Source: Chrysomallon squamiferum (lineage: Eukaryota; Mollusca; Gastropoda; Neomphalida; Peltospiridae). Taken from it: DNA of 64,000 nucleotides. The notes below the pieces were generated by a model. The model searched no databases. It was not told where the DNA came from and was given only the letters and a program-made list of their open reading frames with translations. The position numbers were made by a program, and so were the translations under genes. This document shows, piece after piece, positions 11,201 to 43,091 of the stretch (the first letter of the stretch is position 1; the number at the start of each line of letters is the position of its first letter). The stretch is from NCBI GenBank assembly GCA_012295275.1, contig CM022672.1, forward strand, positions 10,017,904 to 10,081,903, read 5' to 3'.

Positions 11201-13010
11201 ATAAAAATAAATATATAAATAAAAAAAGGTAAAATAATTAAAAACCAATAAATAGATGTATGAAAATAAACAAATAGAAATAATCTAAAAAAAAAAACAG
11301 AAAGTTATAAAATAAAATTTAAAGAAATTTAAAAAAAAATAAAAATAAAAAATAAAAAACCCCAATAAAACAATAAGATCATATCTTAAAAAAAAAAGAA
11401 GAAACTATTGTTAAAAAAATAACAAAACCTTTTTTTTAAAGTTTTATGACGGCTATTAATAAAATAATAAAATACACTATACCAGTTATGAATTTTATAT
11501 ACCAGTGAAAATTAACCCTGAAGCACTGGCACAATTACTAGTACACATTTACATATATATCTGATATACATTTATGAAACCTGGATTACTATTTTGCCAA
11601 TAAAAGTTAAAAATACATTTCAGTGTTAGTATATGACTGTTATTTTCTTGACTATTTCGAACAACTAATGTGTTTTATGTTAACATAATTTATAATATAT
11701 AAAACAACAACAATTTAAAAACAAAACAAAGTAATTAAAGTTTATTTCTTTCTGCCAGACAATAACAGTAGTTACTTCAACAATTGTAATTCACTAATTG
11801 AAGATCTCAATTAAATCAAGAAATCAGTTAAATTACAACAATAAACACCTGTAAAATTTAGAAGTTTTAAAAAATTTGTCTTATTATAGGAATTTCAAAT
11901 ATTTTGTAAAAGGAAACTTTAAGAAATTATGTGTATGTATGTTTTTGTGTGTGTGTGTGTGTGTGTGTGATGTAATTTCTTATATATATAATTTAGCTTG
12001 CGTAGAATGATAAATTCTTTAAAAAAAATAAAAGCCAAAGTTTCCATGCACCATGATATATGTCTTCATTCAAAGTATATGAAATACAAATATTATTAAT
12101 CTATATAACTTATAATTGGAAAAATTATAGATAAATTTCACATACTGTTTTGTATGTATTCTGCATCTATATATCTATAGGTGTATATATCTCTGTGTGT
12201 GTACGCCTATGTATCAACAGGTATGCCTGATTTATATACATAAATCAAAAATGATTATTCTAATTAACAGTACTGATGATAGATTGGTATCTCCTATTAG
12301 AAAACATGCACCAGTCCAAACAACCCAATAAAGTTTTACAAGTTCACATTTTATTCAAATCAAATGTAGTAAAGACCTGAGCAAATACTAAATGGTTAGT
12401 AAGTTTCATTCAGTCACTTATAATTTATAAGAACAAATTTTTAAAAAGGTTTTAAAGTAGATACTAGATAGACTGAAAATCTTATATATCTATTTAACAA
12501 AAAAAAGTTTAAAAAAAATATTTTCAAAAGGCTTGATTGTAATCTGATTAAATTAGATTAAATGAACTATATATTTAAACCAAACTTTGAAGGCCACCCT
12601 TGAAATAAAAATATACATGGTCATTCAGCCAATAACATTTCTTGGTGTGTTTTCTGTTAATTGTTGCTTTTTTTATTTAACATAAAACGGTTTTGTTATT
12701 AAAATTTAAAAAAATTTAAAGTTTTCAGTAAAATTAACCAGATGATTCTGAACTCTCATAATTCTTTAATAAGTCATTAATTTTTACATTAAGGTAAAAA
12801 ATCAAATGTCAACTGCATATTGACTATATTTGTGTCTGCGTATATTGAAATATAACAAACATATGTGTAATAATGTTTTTTTTTATTATATATGTAATAA
12901 TCTGTGTCATCATTTGTATATAATGTGTGTATATATAAAGAAATAAAGATGTAAAAAAGTTAGATATAAAGTAATTTCACAGTTCTAATAGTCAGCCTGG
13001 TAACACAGCA
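8280..13010. other. AT-rich intergenic region, no gene seen
   Basis: About 4.7 kb lie between the second lectin and the 3' end of HSD17B8. I see no exon with flanking splice sites and family-like sequence. Contents include a triplicated TAAATAAGAGC at about 8833-8860, AAAT/AAT-rich runs at 10356-10560 and 11095-11400, and GT tracts at 8347-8364 and 11946-11969. The distal HSD17B8 3' UTR probably occupies the last 100-200 bases. Confidence 0.55.
12882..12887 (-). terminator. probable poly(A) signal of HSD17B8-like gene
   Basis: Minus-strand AATAAA (TTTATT on +) about 130 bases past the minus-strand stop codon at 13015-13017. AT-rich context makes this tentative. Confidence 0.4.
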
Positions 13011-13014
13011 CAAT

Positions 13015-14712
13015 TCACATGAATAATCCACCTGAAAAACATAAAACATATATACACACATATATATATTCACACACACAATTTAAGATACAAAATGCTT
13101 TCTATATGTCCCTATGTATGTTTGTGTTCATGCTCATACAAGAGTGTTGGTATGTATATATGTGTTGGTATGCATACATTTGTGAGTATGAAACAAAAAT
13201 TAACAATTTTATTTATACTCATAAGAAAACCTTTTTGTTAATAAATAATAATGATTCATAATAATTCACAATATATCAGCATCCATTAAACATGTAAAAT
13301 ATTCAAACAGAAGAAAAACATAAATATGTGCTAGTAGTTATTCTTTATCTTTATTTTTTAAATTTCTCATCAGATTGGAACTTTAATTATGTCAAGAAAT
13401 TAATTTATTTGCTGATCTTCATGTTCTGTAATACCTTTCTTTTTTATAATTAATATTTAAAAAATTTTAAAAACCATAATTAAATTAAAATGAATGGTAT
13501 CAAGGCTGGATGTTCTGCATGTAGAAAACACAAAAAAGGACTTTACTTATGGAGAGTGTTGTATTAATCAATTATTTTAATGATTTCACATACATGTTAA
13601 CAATCATCAGGTTTTTTTTAACGTAGTACTGACATGGTATGTTGTTCATGTTGTTAAAATATCAGTGTATTGTTTTGAACTCACCTGTGACTTCTAGGCA
13701 GGATCCAGTGATGTAACGGCTTTTGTCTGAGGCTAAGAAAACACAAGCATCTGCAATATCTAGAAAACAAAACAACATTTAAGTATGTATGTCTATCTGT
13801 ATGTATGTATATGTATGCATGCACATGTACACTGAGAAATTTATTGCTGAATTTCATTTCTCATTCATAAAAGCAAAGACTAATTCACAGCTTAACTCAA
13901 GCACATGCACAGTTAACTTACTCCTCCGGTTCATTTTAAATAGTATAAATTCTCTTTTACTCTAAATATTTGTAACCTATAAAATTAAACTGAAATATTT
14001 CTCAGTCTCAGACTTTACCTTCAGGTTTTCCAAACTTTCCCATAGGTATCAACAAATTGACAACATCTTTAATCCGGTCAGGTACCACATCGGTCATTGG
14101 TGTCTCAATATACCCAGGTAACACAGCGTTCACTCGAATATTGAATCTGAAATATTATTACAAACCTGCAGTGAGCAAGAAACTCAGCTTGAAATAATAA
14201 GACAAATATAAATTTAGAACAGATCACAGGCAGACAAAGAGGGGTAACTATAATTCTTTGATTACGTTCCTTTGTGAATTATCTCCCTTAACTTGTTTTC
14301 TGGGCTGTAGATTCAAGTCCCACTAAAACATACACACTCACTCTCTCACACACACTCACACTCACAGTCAAATGTACACACCAATACACTCTCTCTTTCA
14401 CAAACAAAACACACTCAGACAGACATAAAACAAACACATAAAATTGCAACAAACACGGTTAACAAAGTTAAACAAATAAAATATGGATCCAAGAAAACAT
14501 GGGCAAAAAAATGTCTTCAGGAATAATAGACTCTAATTATAACAATACTTACTTAGCTAGTTCTTTGGCTGCTGTCTTGGTCAGACCAATAACTGCAGCT
14601 TTTGATGCTGTGTAATTTGGCTGGCCAATATTTCCTACCTAAACAGAGTTTTAAATATTTTCATAATCACATATTTCATATACATCTGTAGACCTCAAAT
14701 TTGACAAGAACA

Positions 14713-14744
<32 letters not shown>

Positions 14745-15995
14745 CTCTCAAACTGGAGCACACTATCTACTTGTGGTAATTGTTTTTGAAATCTGATATC
14801 TAATTGTTTTGTACTGTTACTTTACATTACATTTCATTACATAAAAGATGAAAATATGTCAAATCTTGTATTTAAAAAAGAAAAAGAAAAATGGAATATG
14901 AATATTATTTTTTTTTTTTTAAATTTTGTCATTTGAAATATAACAATTGTATTATTAAACATTATAACAAAGTGAAAGATCTGAACTTAACATTCATAAC
15001 CTACAGAGCTATGTTACTTTGAAAACAAAAGATAAACTGAAATATATTTTAAAACAAGACATTTGTTACCTTTGCTGTAATACTTGATATGTTGATGATG
15101 GAACCTTTTGGTGTCTCAGCATCTTTAATAGCCAAACCCACAGCCTGGTTTATCAGAAAAGTTCCCTGAAATACACAAGATTAATGAACACTCCCATTCT
15201 TTTAAATAACAACAAAATAAAATAAATTAGTAAACCAGAACAAAACAGGCTTAAAAATAATAATAATAAGAATAAGAATAAGAATAAGAATAAGAATAAG
15301 AATAAGAATAAGATAATATATTGATAATAATGATCATAATTGATAATAATAAGAAGAAGAAAAAGAAGAATGATAATAACAGTAGTAATAAAGATAATAA
15401 TAACAATATGATGATGATGATAATAACATAATAATGATGATAAAAAAACAGAATAAAAAAAAAATTAATTAATTTTTAACACAAAGCTGTCTGGTTTTAA
15501 AATATTTAATTTTTTTAATTAATTTTCATTAATATAAAACATGATATTAAAAAAAAAAAAAAAAAAAAATTAAAAATAAATTCAAAGAAATTAAAAGTTA
15601 AATAAAATAAATAAACAACATCAAGAGTAATAAATTATTATTATTATTATTATTATTATTATTGTCATCATTATTATTAGATATTATTATTTTTAAATGA
15701 CAACAGAAAACAATTTCAAAATGGAAGACTGACCTTCACATTGATTTCCATGACCTTGTCAAAGTTCTTCTCGTTCATTTTCAAGAGGAAGTGGTCTCTG
15801 GTGATTCCTGCAGAGTTGACAGCAATCATGAGCGGCACTTTGAAGTGAGATTTCAGTTGTGACATCATCGCATGCACCTCCGTGGACGATGAAATGTCAG
15901 TGCCAAAAGCTATGTGAGGAGAATCTGAAAAAATCATATAAAAATTAAATTTAAAACTAAAATATACATTTTTTGTACTTTAAAAATGAAATAAA

Positions 15996-16065
<70 letters not shown>

Positions 16066-16552
16066 AATAATAATAATAATAATAAATAAATAAATATTAC
16101 AAATAAGAAGAAACAGAAACTGAAAAAAAAAAAAATCTGAAAATTTGTAAAAGTAAAAAAAAACATATTCATAACTAAAAATATAAATACTTTGTTAATA
16201 AATAAATAAATAAATAAGTAAATAAATAAATAAAATGCATTATTTAATTAATATTTTACTACTAACTAAATCTGCAAGAAATAAACTTAAACACAGAGAT
16301 GTTTAAAATTCATGCAGTATATTTTGGGAAGATGTTCATTACCTTGTGACAACATGGAAATTGTGGTTTCTGCATTGTTTTTGTTGATATCTACAGCTGC
16401 CAATATGGCTCCCTCTTTTGCAAAGGCCTGACACACTGCACGTCCAATTCCACTTCCAGCTCCTGTAAGTAACAAATAAAATTTCTCAACTTACTGTTAG
16501 AAATAGTTCATTATTTTTTGTCCCATTATCAAGATGCATAGTTAATAATAAT

Positions 16553-16609
<57 letters not shown>

Positions 16610-17086
16610 TACTAATAATAATAAATAAACTACATAAAAATTAAAATTAAAAATGTAAAACAAAAATATATTTCAATTCATCAGTTACATTTCTTCAGTA
16701 GCAGAAAAAAAATAATTCATATGTATCTTTCTCATGACTTGAAAATAAATAAAAATTATCTTTTTCTTATTCACATATATAATATATTCTTTCTCTGATA
16801 TAATTACACGATTATGTTTTTATCTGTTTTGTTTTAACAACTTGAAAGATATTGTCATCCATAATGCATTTTCATAATGTAATTCAATGTGTGTGTTTAC
16901 AGGTTTGATTAAATATTGTTATCTGATACCATATTATCTAAGTCAGATAAAAACCACAGACATGATGTCTCATAAATATAACATTACATAGAGCAAACTG
17001 GTCAAAAATAAATAAATTTAGACCAGTGGTACAACATTTAGGACACATCAAATACCCATTCAAAATAATAATAATAATAATAATAA

Positions 17087-17117
<31 letters not shown>

Positions 17118-17273
17118 AAGAAGAAGAAGAAGAAGAAGAAGAAGAAGAAATAAATAAATAAATAAATAAAATTAAACATTTTTGAAATTTTAAAAACAAT
17201 TAAATAAAAAGATTTTGGAAAATGATTTGTACTGTCAGTTCCACGCATAACATTAATAAATGTTTTGTGTCTT

Positions 17274-17306
<33 letters not shown>

Positions 17307-17961
17307 TTGTAGTAGTAGATGTAGACGCAATTTCAAAAGTAGTAATATCAACATTCTTCAAAAATGCTTTGAATTTCATCACAGAAGTAGAATTCTTTTT
17401 ACAGTCTTTGTTATATTTGTGTATTACATACGTATATTATTAAACTGAGATCAGTATTTTTTAAAATGAGGTATCTTTGAAACTTTATTATTATTAAACT
17501 GTTGATATGTATTTTATGGTACTGTAGAAAACTAAATAAATCTTTGAAATGTTGAAAGATTTAGATCACAGTTATTACATCACAGTTATGAAAGATGTTT
17601 TTCCTTCAAATGTTAATAACAATGGCCCAGAACACACTTGTACTCAAGGAAAAAGGTCTGGTAGTTGCCTCAACAGGTTATTGCTAATAAACAGATATTT
17701 GTTTCAGTAACTTATTACCAAATAGTGAATAAAAACATTTACTTTTTACTTTTTTTTTTTTTTTCTCTCTCTCTTTTTGTAAATTCCAAATGACACTGTT
17801 AACTGATATGAAATATTTTATTATTTAGATTATATAGCTGTTTTGTTTAATACACTGTAACACTTTGTTTTCTCTGAAGCAAAAGTACTTGAAGTAGGGG
17901 GAGTAATTCGTTCTTGAATTTTATTTTTGAATATTATTTTTATTATTATTATTATTATTAT

Positions 17962-17992
<31 letters not shown>

Positions 17993-18583
17993 GGTGGTGG
18001 TGGTGGTGGTAGTAGTAGTAGTAGTAGTTGTTGTTGTTGTTGTTGTTGTTGTAGTGTACCTAAAAGCATTTACTAGTATTCCAACGCCTCAGTCTGTGCA
18101 TAAAACATCTAACTCAAGCTTTCGAGATCTTTTGCCCTAACACGTTAAACAAAAGTTCAAATAAAATGTCTACTATTTATTGACCAAACGGCCTTTACCA
18201 ACAGAACACATACTCTGGGTTCTACCTCATGATATAAGCAATGATTTATCGTGAATTCTGTTTCTAAAAAGTAAAATTTCAGCTTTTTGTTAACAGGGAT
18301 GGAATGTCCGACTCAAATGTAAGTCACGTAGAGACACAGCTACTCAACCAATCAGTTTTTCATCACGAAAAGCTTAGCGCAGGATTAAATTAATTCTTCC
18401 TGCTTTTATACGGTTCATTATAAGTGCGAAGGCTCCATAGTTTGTTGCTTTTAAAAATGATTTACCTGTTACAAGCGCCAATCTTCCAGCTAATAACCCC
18501 CCTGTCGCCATTCTGTAGATAGTTCTATTTATAATTCGGAACGTCCTTCTGCAGCATTTATTTTTAGAAAATAATTCTGCCAT
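13015..18583 (-). CDS. HSD17B8: HSD17B8-like short-chain dehydrogenase/reductase
   Basis: Eight minus-strand coding exons in order: 18466-18511 (or from 18583), 16343-16462, 15734-15924, 15070-15165, 14553-14638, 14019-14146, 13685-13759 and 13015-13031. All have GT-AG borders and consistent phase, giving 252 residues from the inner ATG. SDR hallmarks appear in order: the cofactor motif LALVTGAGSGIGRAV, AVDI, the NSAGIT loop, the catalytic Ser in SIINISSITAK, and the Tyr/Lys pair in YTASKAAVIGLTK. These are followed by NAVLPGYIETPM, SRYITGSC and the C-terminus VTGGLFM. In vertebrates HSD17B8 pairs with CBR4 as the mitochondrial 3-ketoacyl-ACP reductase and also oxidises estradiol. The first in-frame ATG (18583) adds a 24-residue Arg/Lys-rich leader that could be a mitochondrial presequence. 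It is head-to-head with WDR6. Another FabG-like SDR is the only real alternative. Confidence 0.92.
15240..15720. repeat. intron filled with AT-rich microsatellites
   Basis: (AATAAG)n at about 15262-15312, GAT/AAT-rich triplets to about 15440, an A-run near 15550, and (TTA)n at about 15637-15663. All lie within one HSD17B8 intron. Confidence 0.7.
16005..16100. repeat. (AAAT)n / (AAT)n compound microsatellite
   Basis: Alternating AAAT and AAT blocks in the HSD17B8 intron between exons 2 and 3. A further (AAAT)n block lies at about 16198-16235. Confidence 0.75.
16540..16625. repeat. (AT)n microsatellite
   Basis: About 25 AT dinucleotides flanked by AAT triplets, in intron 1 of HSD17B8. Confidence 0.75.
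17063..17170. repeat. (AAT)n(AAG)n(AAAT)n compound microsatellite
   Basis: Consecutive AAT, about 20 AAG and AAAT units in intron 1 of HSD17B8. A second AAT run lies at 17279-17305. Confidence 0.8.
17938..18052. repeat. graded triplet repeat TTA-GTA-GTG-GTA-GTT
   Basis: About 115 bp of triplets change one base at a time: TTA, then GTA, GTG, GTA, and finally GTT. It lies in intron 1 of HSD17B8. The order suggests stepwise point mutation followed by repeat expansion. Confidence 0.8.
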
Positions 18584-19230
18584 GACCTCCAATCAAATTA
18601 CAACATGCGTCATTTTGGTTCATTAACATCTTAACAAGCCATATGAACTTAATAATAATCAAAATCAAATTTATTTTTCTCGTTAAAATCCTTTTGTTTT
18701 ATGTATATTAATAACACTATAGAATTTTTTTCTGTTTGATTGTAACGTAAATGCCATTTTGTTATTCTTAAAGTCCGCTTTCCAACAAAGTTTCTTGTCC
18801 GTTTCGTGTTGTAGAAGGGGGTTTTCACAGGAAGACCAAAGCCTGCTATGTAATCATTCTACTGTTGGTTACATTGTTTTCATTAACTGTGTGACGTATA
18901 TACATTTATTATTATTATTTTAAAATTTTATTTGGTGATTTGTAAAGAAATCGCTAATGATGATATAACAGAAACACGTAACTACACTTTATGGAGCCGC
19001 TGAATACTAACTTAAACTGAGGAACGGACAATGTTAAAGTAGCATTTGCGGACGCGGAACATGAATTAAATTTGATTAACCTAATAAATAGATAATATTG
19101 ATCAGTCAAATAAGTATTATATATATATATATAATTTTCACATAAATATATTTTTACAAATACACCACTGATTTTATTGACTTCTGAACTTTTCATTTTT
19201 GTTTTGTTCAGATGCAGTATACATATTAAA
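18584..19230. promoter_or_regulatory. shared divergent promoter region HSD17B8 / WDR6
   Basis: About 650 bp separate the outer HSD17B8 ATG (18583, -) from the WDR6 ATG (19231, +). Both transcription starts should fall here. A possible splice acceptor (TTTTGTTCAG at 19202-19211) just before the WDR6 ATG suggests a separate 5' UTR exon. TGTGACGTATATA at about 18891 combines a CRE half-site with a TATA-like stretch. I cannot place the start sites. Confidence 0.5.
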
Positions 19231-35883
<16,653 letters not shown>

Positions 35884-35979
35884 TATTCTGTACATAAAAG
35901 AAATCTTTTTTTTTCTTTTCTTTTTCTTTCTTTTTCTTTTTAAAACATAAAAAATACAAAATGAATTTTTATTTGTTTT

Positions 35980-35985
35980 AATAAA
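35980..35985 (+). terminator. poly(A) signal of WDR6
   Basis: AATAAA about 97 bases after the TGA stop at 35881-35883. It is the first canonical hexamer downstream. Confidence 0.6.
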
Positions 35986-36055
35986 ATATGAAATATTTTC
36001 TTAGTTTTATGTCTTTTTAATAATTTTTGAAATTTTATTACTTCATCAACAACAA

Positions 36056-36062
36056 CAACAGC

Positions 36063-36108
<46 letters not shown>

Positions 36109-36110
36109 TC
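36056..36110. repeat. (AAT)n microsatellite
   Basis: About 16 AAT triplets just 3' of WDR6. Confidence 0.8.
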
Positions 36111-36307
36111 TAGATAAATAGAAGATAGAAAGACAGATATACAGACAGATAATTACATTTACTAGCAGGATGAAGAGAGATTCTGGTGAGAATTTAGAAG
36201 AAAACACAGACATGACAAGTAATCCTAAATCTTAGTTCCACTCCACAGTACATGATATGACGAAGAAAATTAACAACTGTATTTTACGTTTGTTTATTAT
36301 ATGACTC

Positions 36308-37330
36308 TTGAGAGTGGCAATCCTCCTACTTACGTTTAAGTGATAACTTTATTTAGAATGCAACACAATACTGTGCAAGAAACCAGAACATAAGTTACTT
36401 TTTATTATTATTATTATTTATTTTATATATATAGATAGAGATATATTAATGTGTATTATTTAATTTGTTACACTAGATTTCTTTTACCATCAATGTCAAT
36501 GTTTATAATATGTATGTTGTTTTTCACACGGCATTTTGAAACTGGTCGTCCTCCTATTTTGTTTCATTTATAACGAATTCTGTACGATACAGTGTACTTT
36601 AGTTGTTAATATACTTTCATACTAAAAACTAGGATTCATTTACATTTTATTACACCGTAAAATTTAATTTACTTCACTGGACTGTCATTACAGTTGTATC
36701 CACCAACATATAAGTAGCACATTAAAATACGAAGTAATTACATCGGTATTATAACGTCGTGTAGAGCGGCAGTCCTCCTGTTGTTATTAAATGGTAATGT
36801 TAATGAATATGCTACATTATACTGTGCGAGAAACCAGGAACGAAGTTACATTTTACTAAACTGAAATACAGTGTACAGAGGTACTTGTCTTGTAGGGACA
36901 CCAATGGGGCAGAGTGTAAGTGTGTTTATAATGTTGCGTTTGAAACTGAAAATAAATCTCCGATTTGTGCCAGCCGCACCATCTTTTCGACCTCAAAATT
37001 CCGCCACATCGCGGTATTTGTAAAATATAAATATGCTTGGAATGATGTTGAATGATTGAATTATCAAAATTACGTACCAAATGGGTTCAACTAGCACGTT
37101 TTGGCGGGCAAGCGTTTCGCAAACTCAGTTGATAGAGGTCACTCATCTCGGGGACCACTGTATTAAATTTGCTACATAGAAGCAACTTTGGATCTTTTTG
37201 TTTCTCTCTCCATCAGTATAAATGTAATGTACATTATGATTCAGTTAACGAAATGAATACAACAGTTTTAGAACGTTATTCATTATTTGTGAGTGGCAAT
37301 CTCCTATGGTATCTAATGGTAACTATTTTA
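36308..37330. repeat. degenerate interspersed repeat, 2-4 copies
   Basis: The theme GAG-GGCA-TCCTCCT occurs at about 36313, 36763 and 37292, with a weaker copy at about 36536. At the first two it is followed after 60-80 bp by ACTGTGC-AGAAACCAG-AAC-AAGTTAC. No coding potential is seen. The units may be fragments of one mobile element. Confidence 0.45.
37140..37163. mobile_element. possible Tigger-like terminal repeat
   Basis: Read on the minus strand, 37160 downwards begins CAGTGGTCCCCGAGATGAG and is preceded by TA. CAGTGGT-CC is typical of Tigger termini and close to the element at 6206. The opposite end is uncertain; CAGAGGTAC near 36876 is a weak candidate. Confidence 0.4.
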
Positions 37331-37873
37331 TATACTACGATACTATTTTTTTCTTCTTTATTTTTTCTTTTAATTTTCTTTTGTTGTTTATTTATTTATT
37401 TATTTATTTATTATTTTTAATCCCCATGTTTTCTGTTTTATTTTTCTTTCTTTTTTCTTTTGATTATCTTTTGTTGTTTATTTATTTTCTTTGCTTTTCT
37501 TTTTATTTTAATCCCCATATTTTCTGCCAGTTTCAAGATCAGTAGCCTAAATATTGTCACTAAGAAGCTTATAATTATGAAAATGAATATATTTTAATAT
37601 TAAGGTTTTGTCTTAGCCTGCTAATAGTTTTGACACAACCAGCTCAACCATTATAAGTAGCTTAACTTATCACAGACATTTTTATTTTAATATCAAGGAT
37701 TCAGATGATACCGAACAAAATTTAGAACTTCTATCATCATGACTTGAAATATTTACATTACTACCTACTACAAGTCATGTATTGTTCTGTAGTGATAAAA
37801 TTTCATGATAGAAGCTGTCGGTAGTAGTAGTAGCAGCAACAGTAGTCGTGGCAGTAGTAGTGGTAGCAGTACA

Positions 37874-37905
<32 letters not shown>

Positions 37906-38286
37906 AAACAGTTCTGTAATATCTCCGGTCTGGAGTTTTTCCGATAAACTGTAAGGTAACGTAAAATAAATTCTGACACACTTCAATCGTAAATTTCCTT
38001 ATTGAGGTGACACATCGACACTGAACATTGATGAAAATGGATTACGTGTTTTAATGGCATACTCTGTTTATGTACGAATGTATTTCGCTAACTACCCACA
38101 GAAGCGACAAAATTTTGCTTCAACGATTTAATTTTCTCTTTTCGTATTAAATACGAACTCAAAACCAGCTCCAATTTTTGTACCTACTAGAAGCAAAAAT
38201 TAAATGTAATTATTGCTCTATTGAGAGTGACACCAAGGAGTTTGTTTTGTTGTAAGGAAAAAATTATCTTTGAAAAATACATTATT

Positions 38287-38388
<102 letters not shown>

Positions 38389-39042
38389 TTTGATAACACT
38401 ATTATTCTGTTTTTATATTAATGCGAATTCTAATCAGTTCATTTCTTCATAACTTGTCCCAGTGTAAGTTGTAATACACTGCTCTAATAAAACAAGTCAA
38501 GAACCTGTTCACAGAAAGCAGCAGTTTTGTTCAGTGACCTGTGGACTGTTTGTCAAACACTGTAACAAGTTTAGCGAATCGATAGATTAATGAAACAGCC
38601 TAGAATGTTTACTCTACATATCATTAAATCTGATTATTTCCTTTCCTGCATGGTTTTTAATCTCGTAATGTCTAGTACAAAGATGACATTATGTCGGGGA
38701 AGCCAGTTTATGAAGTTCTGACATGATGTAGTATGACACAAAAGTAAAATAAAGCGAGGATTCAGGTATCGAGGAATTATTACTGTTCACCTGATTTTGT
38801 GCAACCCAGTGTGATATATTACTGTTGTAATAAATTTAATAATATTTTAAATTAAGTGCATTTGAGACGACCAAACTTTTACGAACGTCAGTAAACAGCA
38901 CTTCAAAGTTGTAATAAACTTCAGATACTCGAGTGCTAAAAGAAGTAGGTGAAAACTTTAAAGTTAATAAGATTTCTTCTGAGGGGATGATGTAAACAAG
39001 AAAAAAAACAATTTTTAATACAAGATTTTAAGATCAAAATAC

Positions 39043-39147
<105 letters not shown>

Positions 39148-39715
39148 ATATATTTATATATATAAATATATAAATTTGTTTCAAGATTGAATACATAACA
39201 TCAATAAACGTTTTCAAATCCACACCATTTTTTTTTTTTCTAACTGATCTTCAAAGTAAAAAAAACAAAACCAATTAAATTTAAAAAAAAAAAAAAAATC
39301 TTTTCAGTGGATTACAATGTTGCTAATGAAATTACACGAGAGAGAGAGTAGAGTGGATTCGTGGTGTACAAACATCATTAACTTATTTATTTCTTCTCTC
39401 TATATTTTATTATCATTTTATTTAATTTTTTTATTATCATTTTTATCACTTTTGCGTGGGTTTTTTTTTTTTATTTTTTTTTTTTTTTTTTTTTTTGTTT
39501 TTTTATTGTTTTTTTAAATTATGGAATGTCATTTCCCAGTTATTCTCGATTATACTTCCGTAAAATATAATTATTTTGTACACGTGACTTAACTGAGAAT
39601 ATATTTTTTTATCCACCATTTTTGTTTTTTACATTATTCATTCATATGCATTAACATTGTCAACAACAACGACAGCAGCAACAATAACAACGGCAGTATT
39701 AATAATAACTATCAG

Positions 39716-40535
39716 AGAGAGAGAGAGAGAGATGGATTTGTGGTTCCCTACCAAACGACCTCTATAATTGTACGAGTTTCTACAAGTCTTATTTTTAAAT
39801 CTTAAAAGACATGAAAATGGCAAACGAAGCTCTGAAATGGGAGCACAATAGATGTTATTAATGTAACTTTCAGAAATAAATCGAGAGCTTTTTTAAAGTG
39901 TTCTTAAAATCTGTTTGTATTTGTTTGAACTGGCTTTATTAAAAAGAAAACCAGAAGAGACCACAAAAAAAAAAAAAAAAAAAAAAAAAAAAGAAAAAAA
40001 AATCATTATTAAAGTATTCTTAGCTTTTTGTCTGGTTCCACGAACATCGGCTATTAACAACATGAAACCTGGGCGATTGCAAAGTGTTCTTAGGCTTTTT
40101 TCTATTTTTCCTTGATTTTCAAGAAACAAGAAGAAAGAAAGAAGAAGAAGAAAAGGAGAAAATAACTATGAGTCGGTCGCATTTAATTCTTAAAGTATTC
40201 ATAGACACTCTATATGTATCTGAATTGTGTTTAATATAAATAGCTACTAGACTGAAGTGAAAATCTTTCTGGCAGCTTTCTAAGGATTTTTTTTTCTTCT
40301 TTTTTTATCTGTTATATGGCCTTGAACAATCTTTACGTGTTATTACAGACATCTCAAATTTAATCATTTGAAACTCTAATGATAGAACAAACAAACAAAA
40401 TTACCTTCTGCAAGATTGACTATAAATACTGAAATTACCTTCATGAAGAAAACCATTTCAACAAGACGAGGCTCTGAATGTACGATAATTTGTGCAAAAC
40501 GACAGATGTAATATTAAAACTGCAATTTAATTTTG
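39716..40535 (+). repeat. left arm of a long inverted repeat
   Basis: The reverse complement of 44285-45055 can be followed along this whole segment. Shared landmarks in order are GAGAGAGA, then CAAACGACCTCTAT, ACAAGTCTTAT, TTATTAATGTAACTTTCA, TAAATCGAGA, GTCTGGTTCCACGAACATCG, AAGTGTTCTTAGGCTTTTT, ACATCTCAA-TTTAATCATTT, and GGCTCTGAATGTACGAT. Identity looks like 75-85% by eye, with indels. Confidence 0.85.
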
Positions 40536-43065
<2,530 letters not shown>

Positions 43066-43091
43066 GCTGTATCCCTGTATCCCTGGGTTAC

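Noticed and set aside
12570-12610. An alternative last exon for HSD17B8 on minus (GGLQSLV-like ending).
   Set aside because: It would need an off-by-one junction to give that ending. The acceptor at 13032-13033 gives VTGGLFM in frame, which is the family C-terminus.
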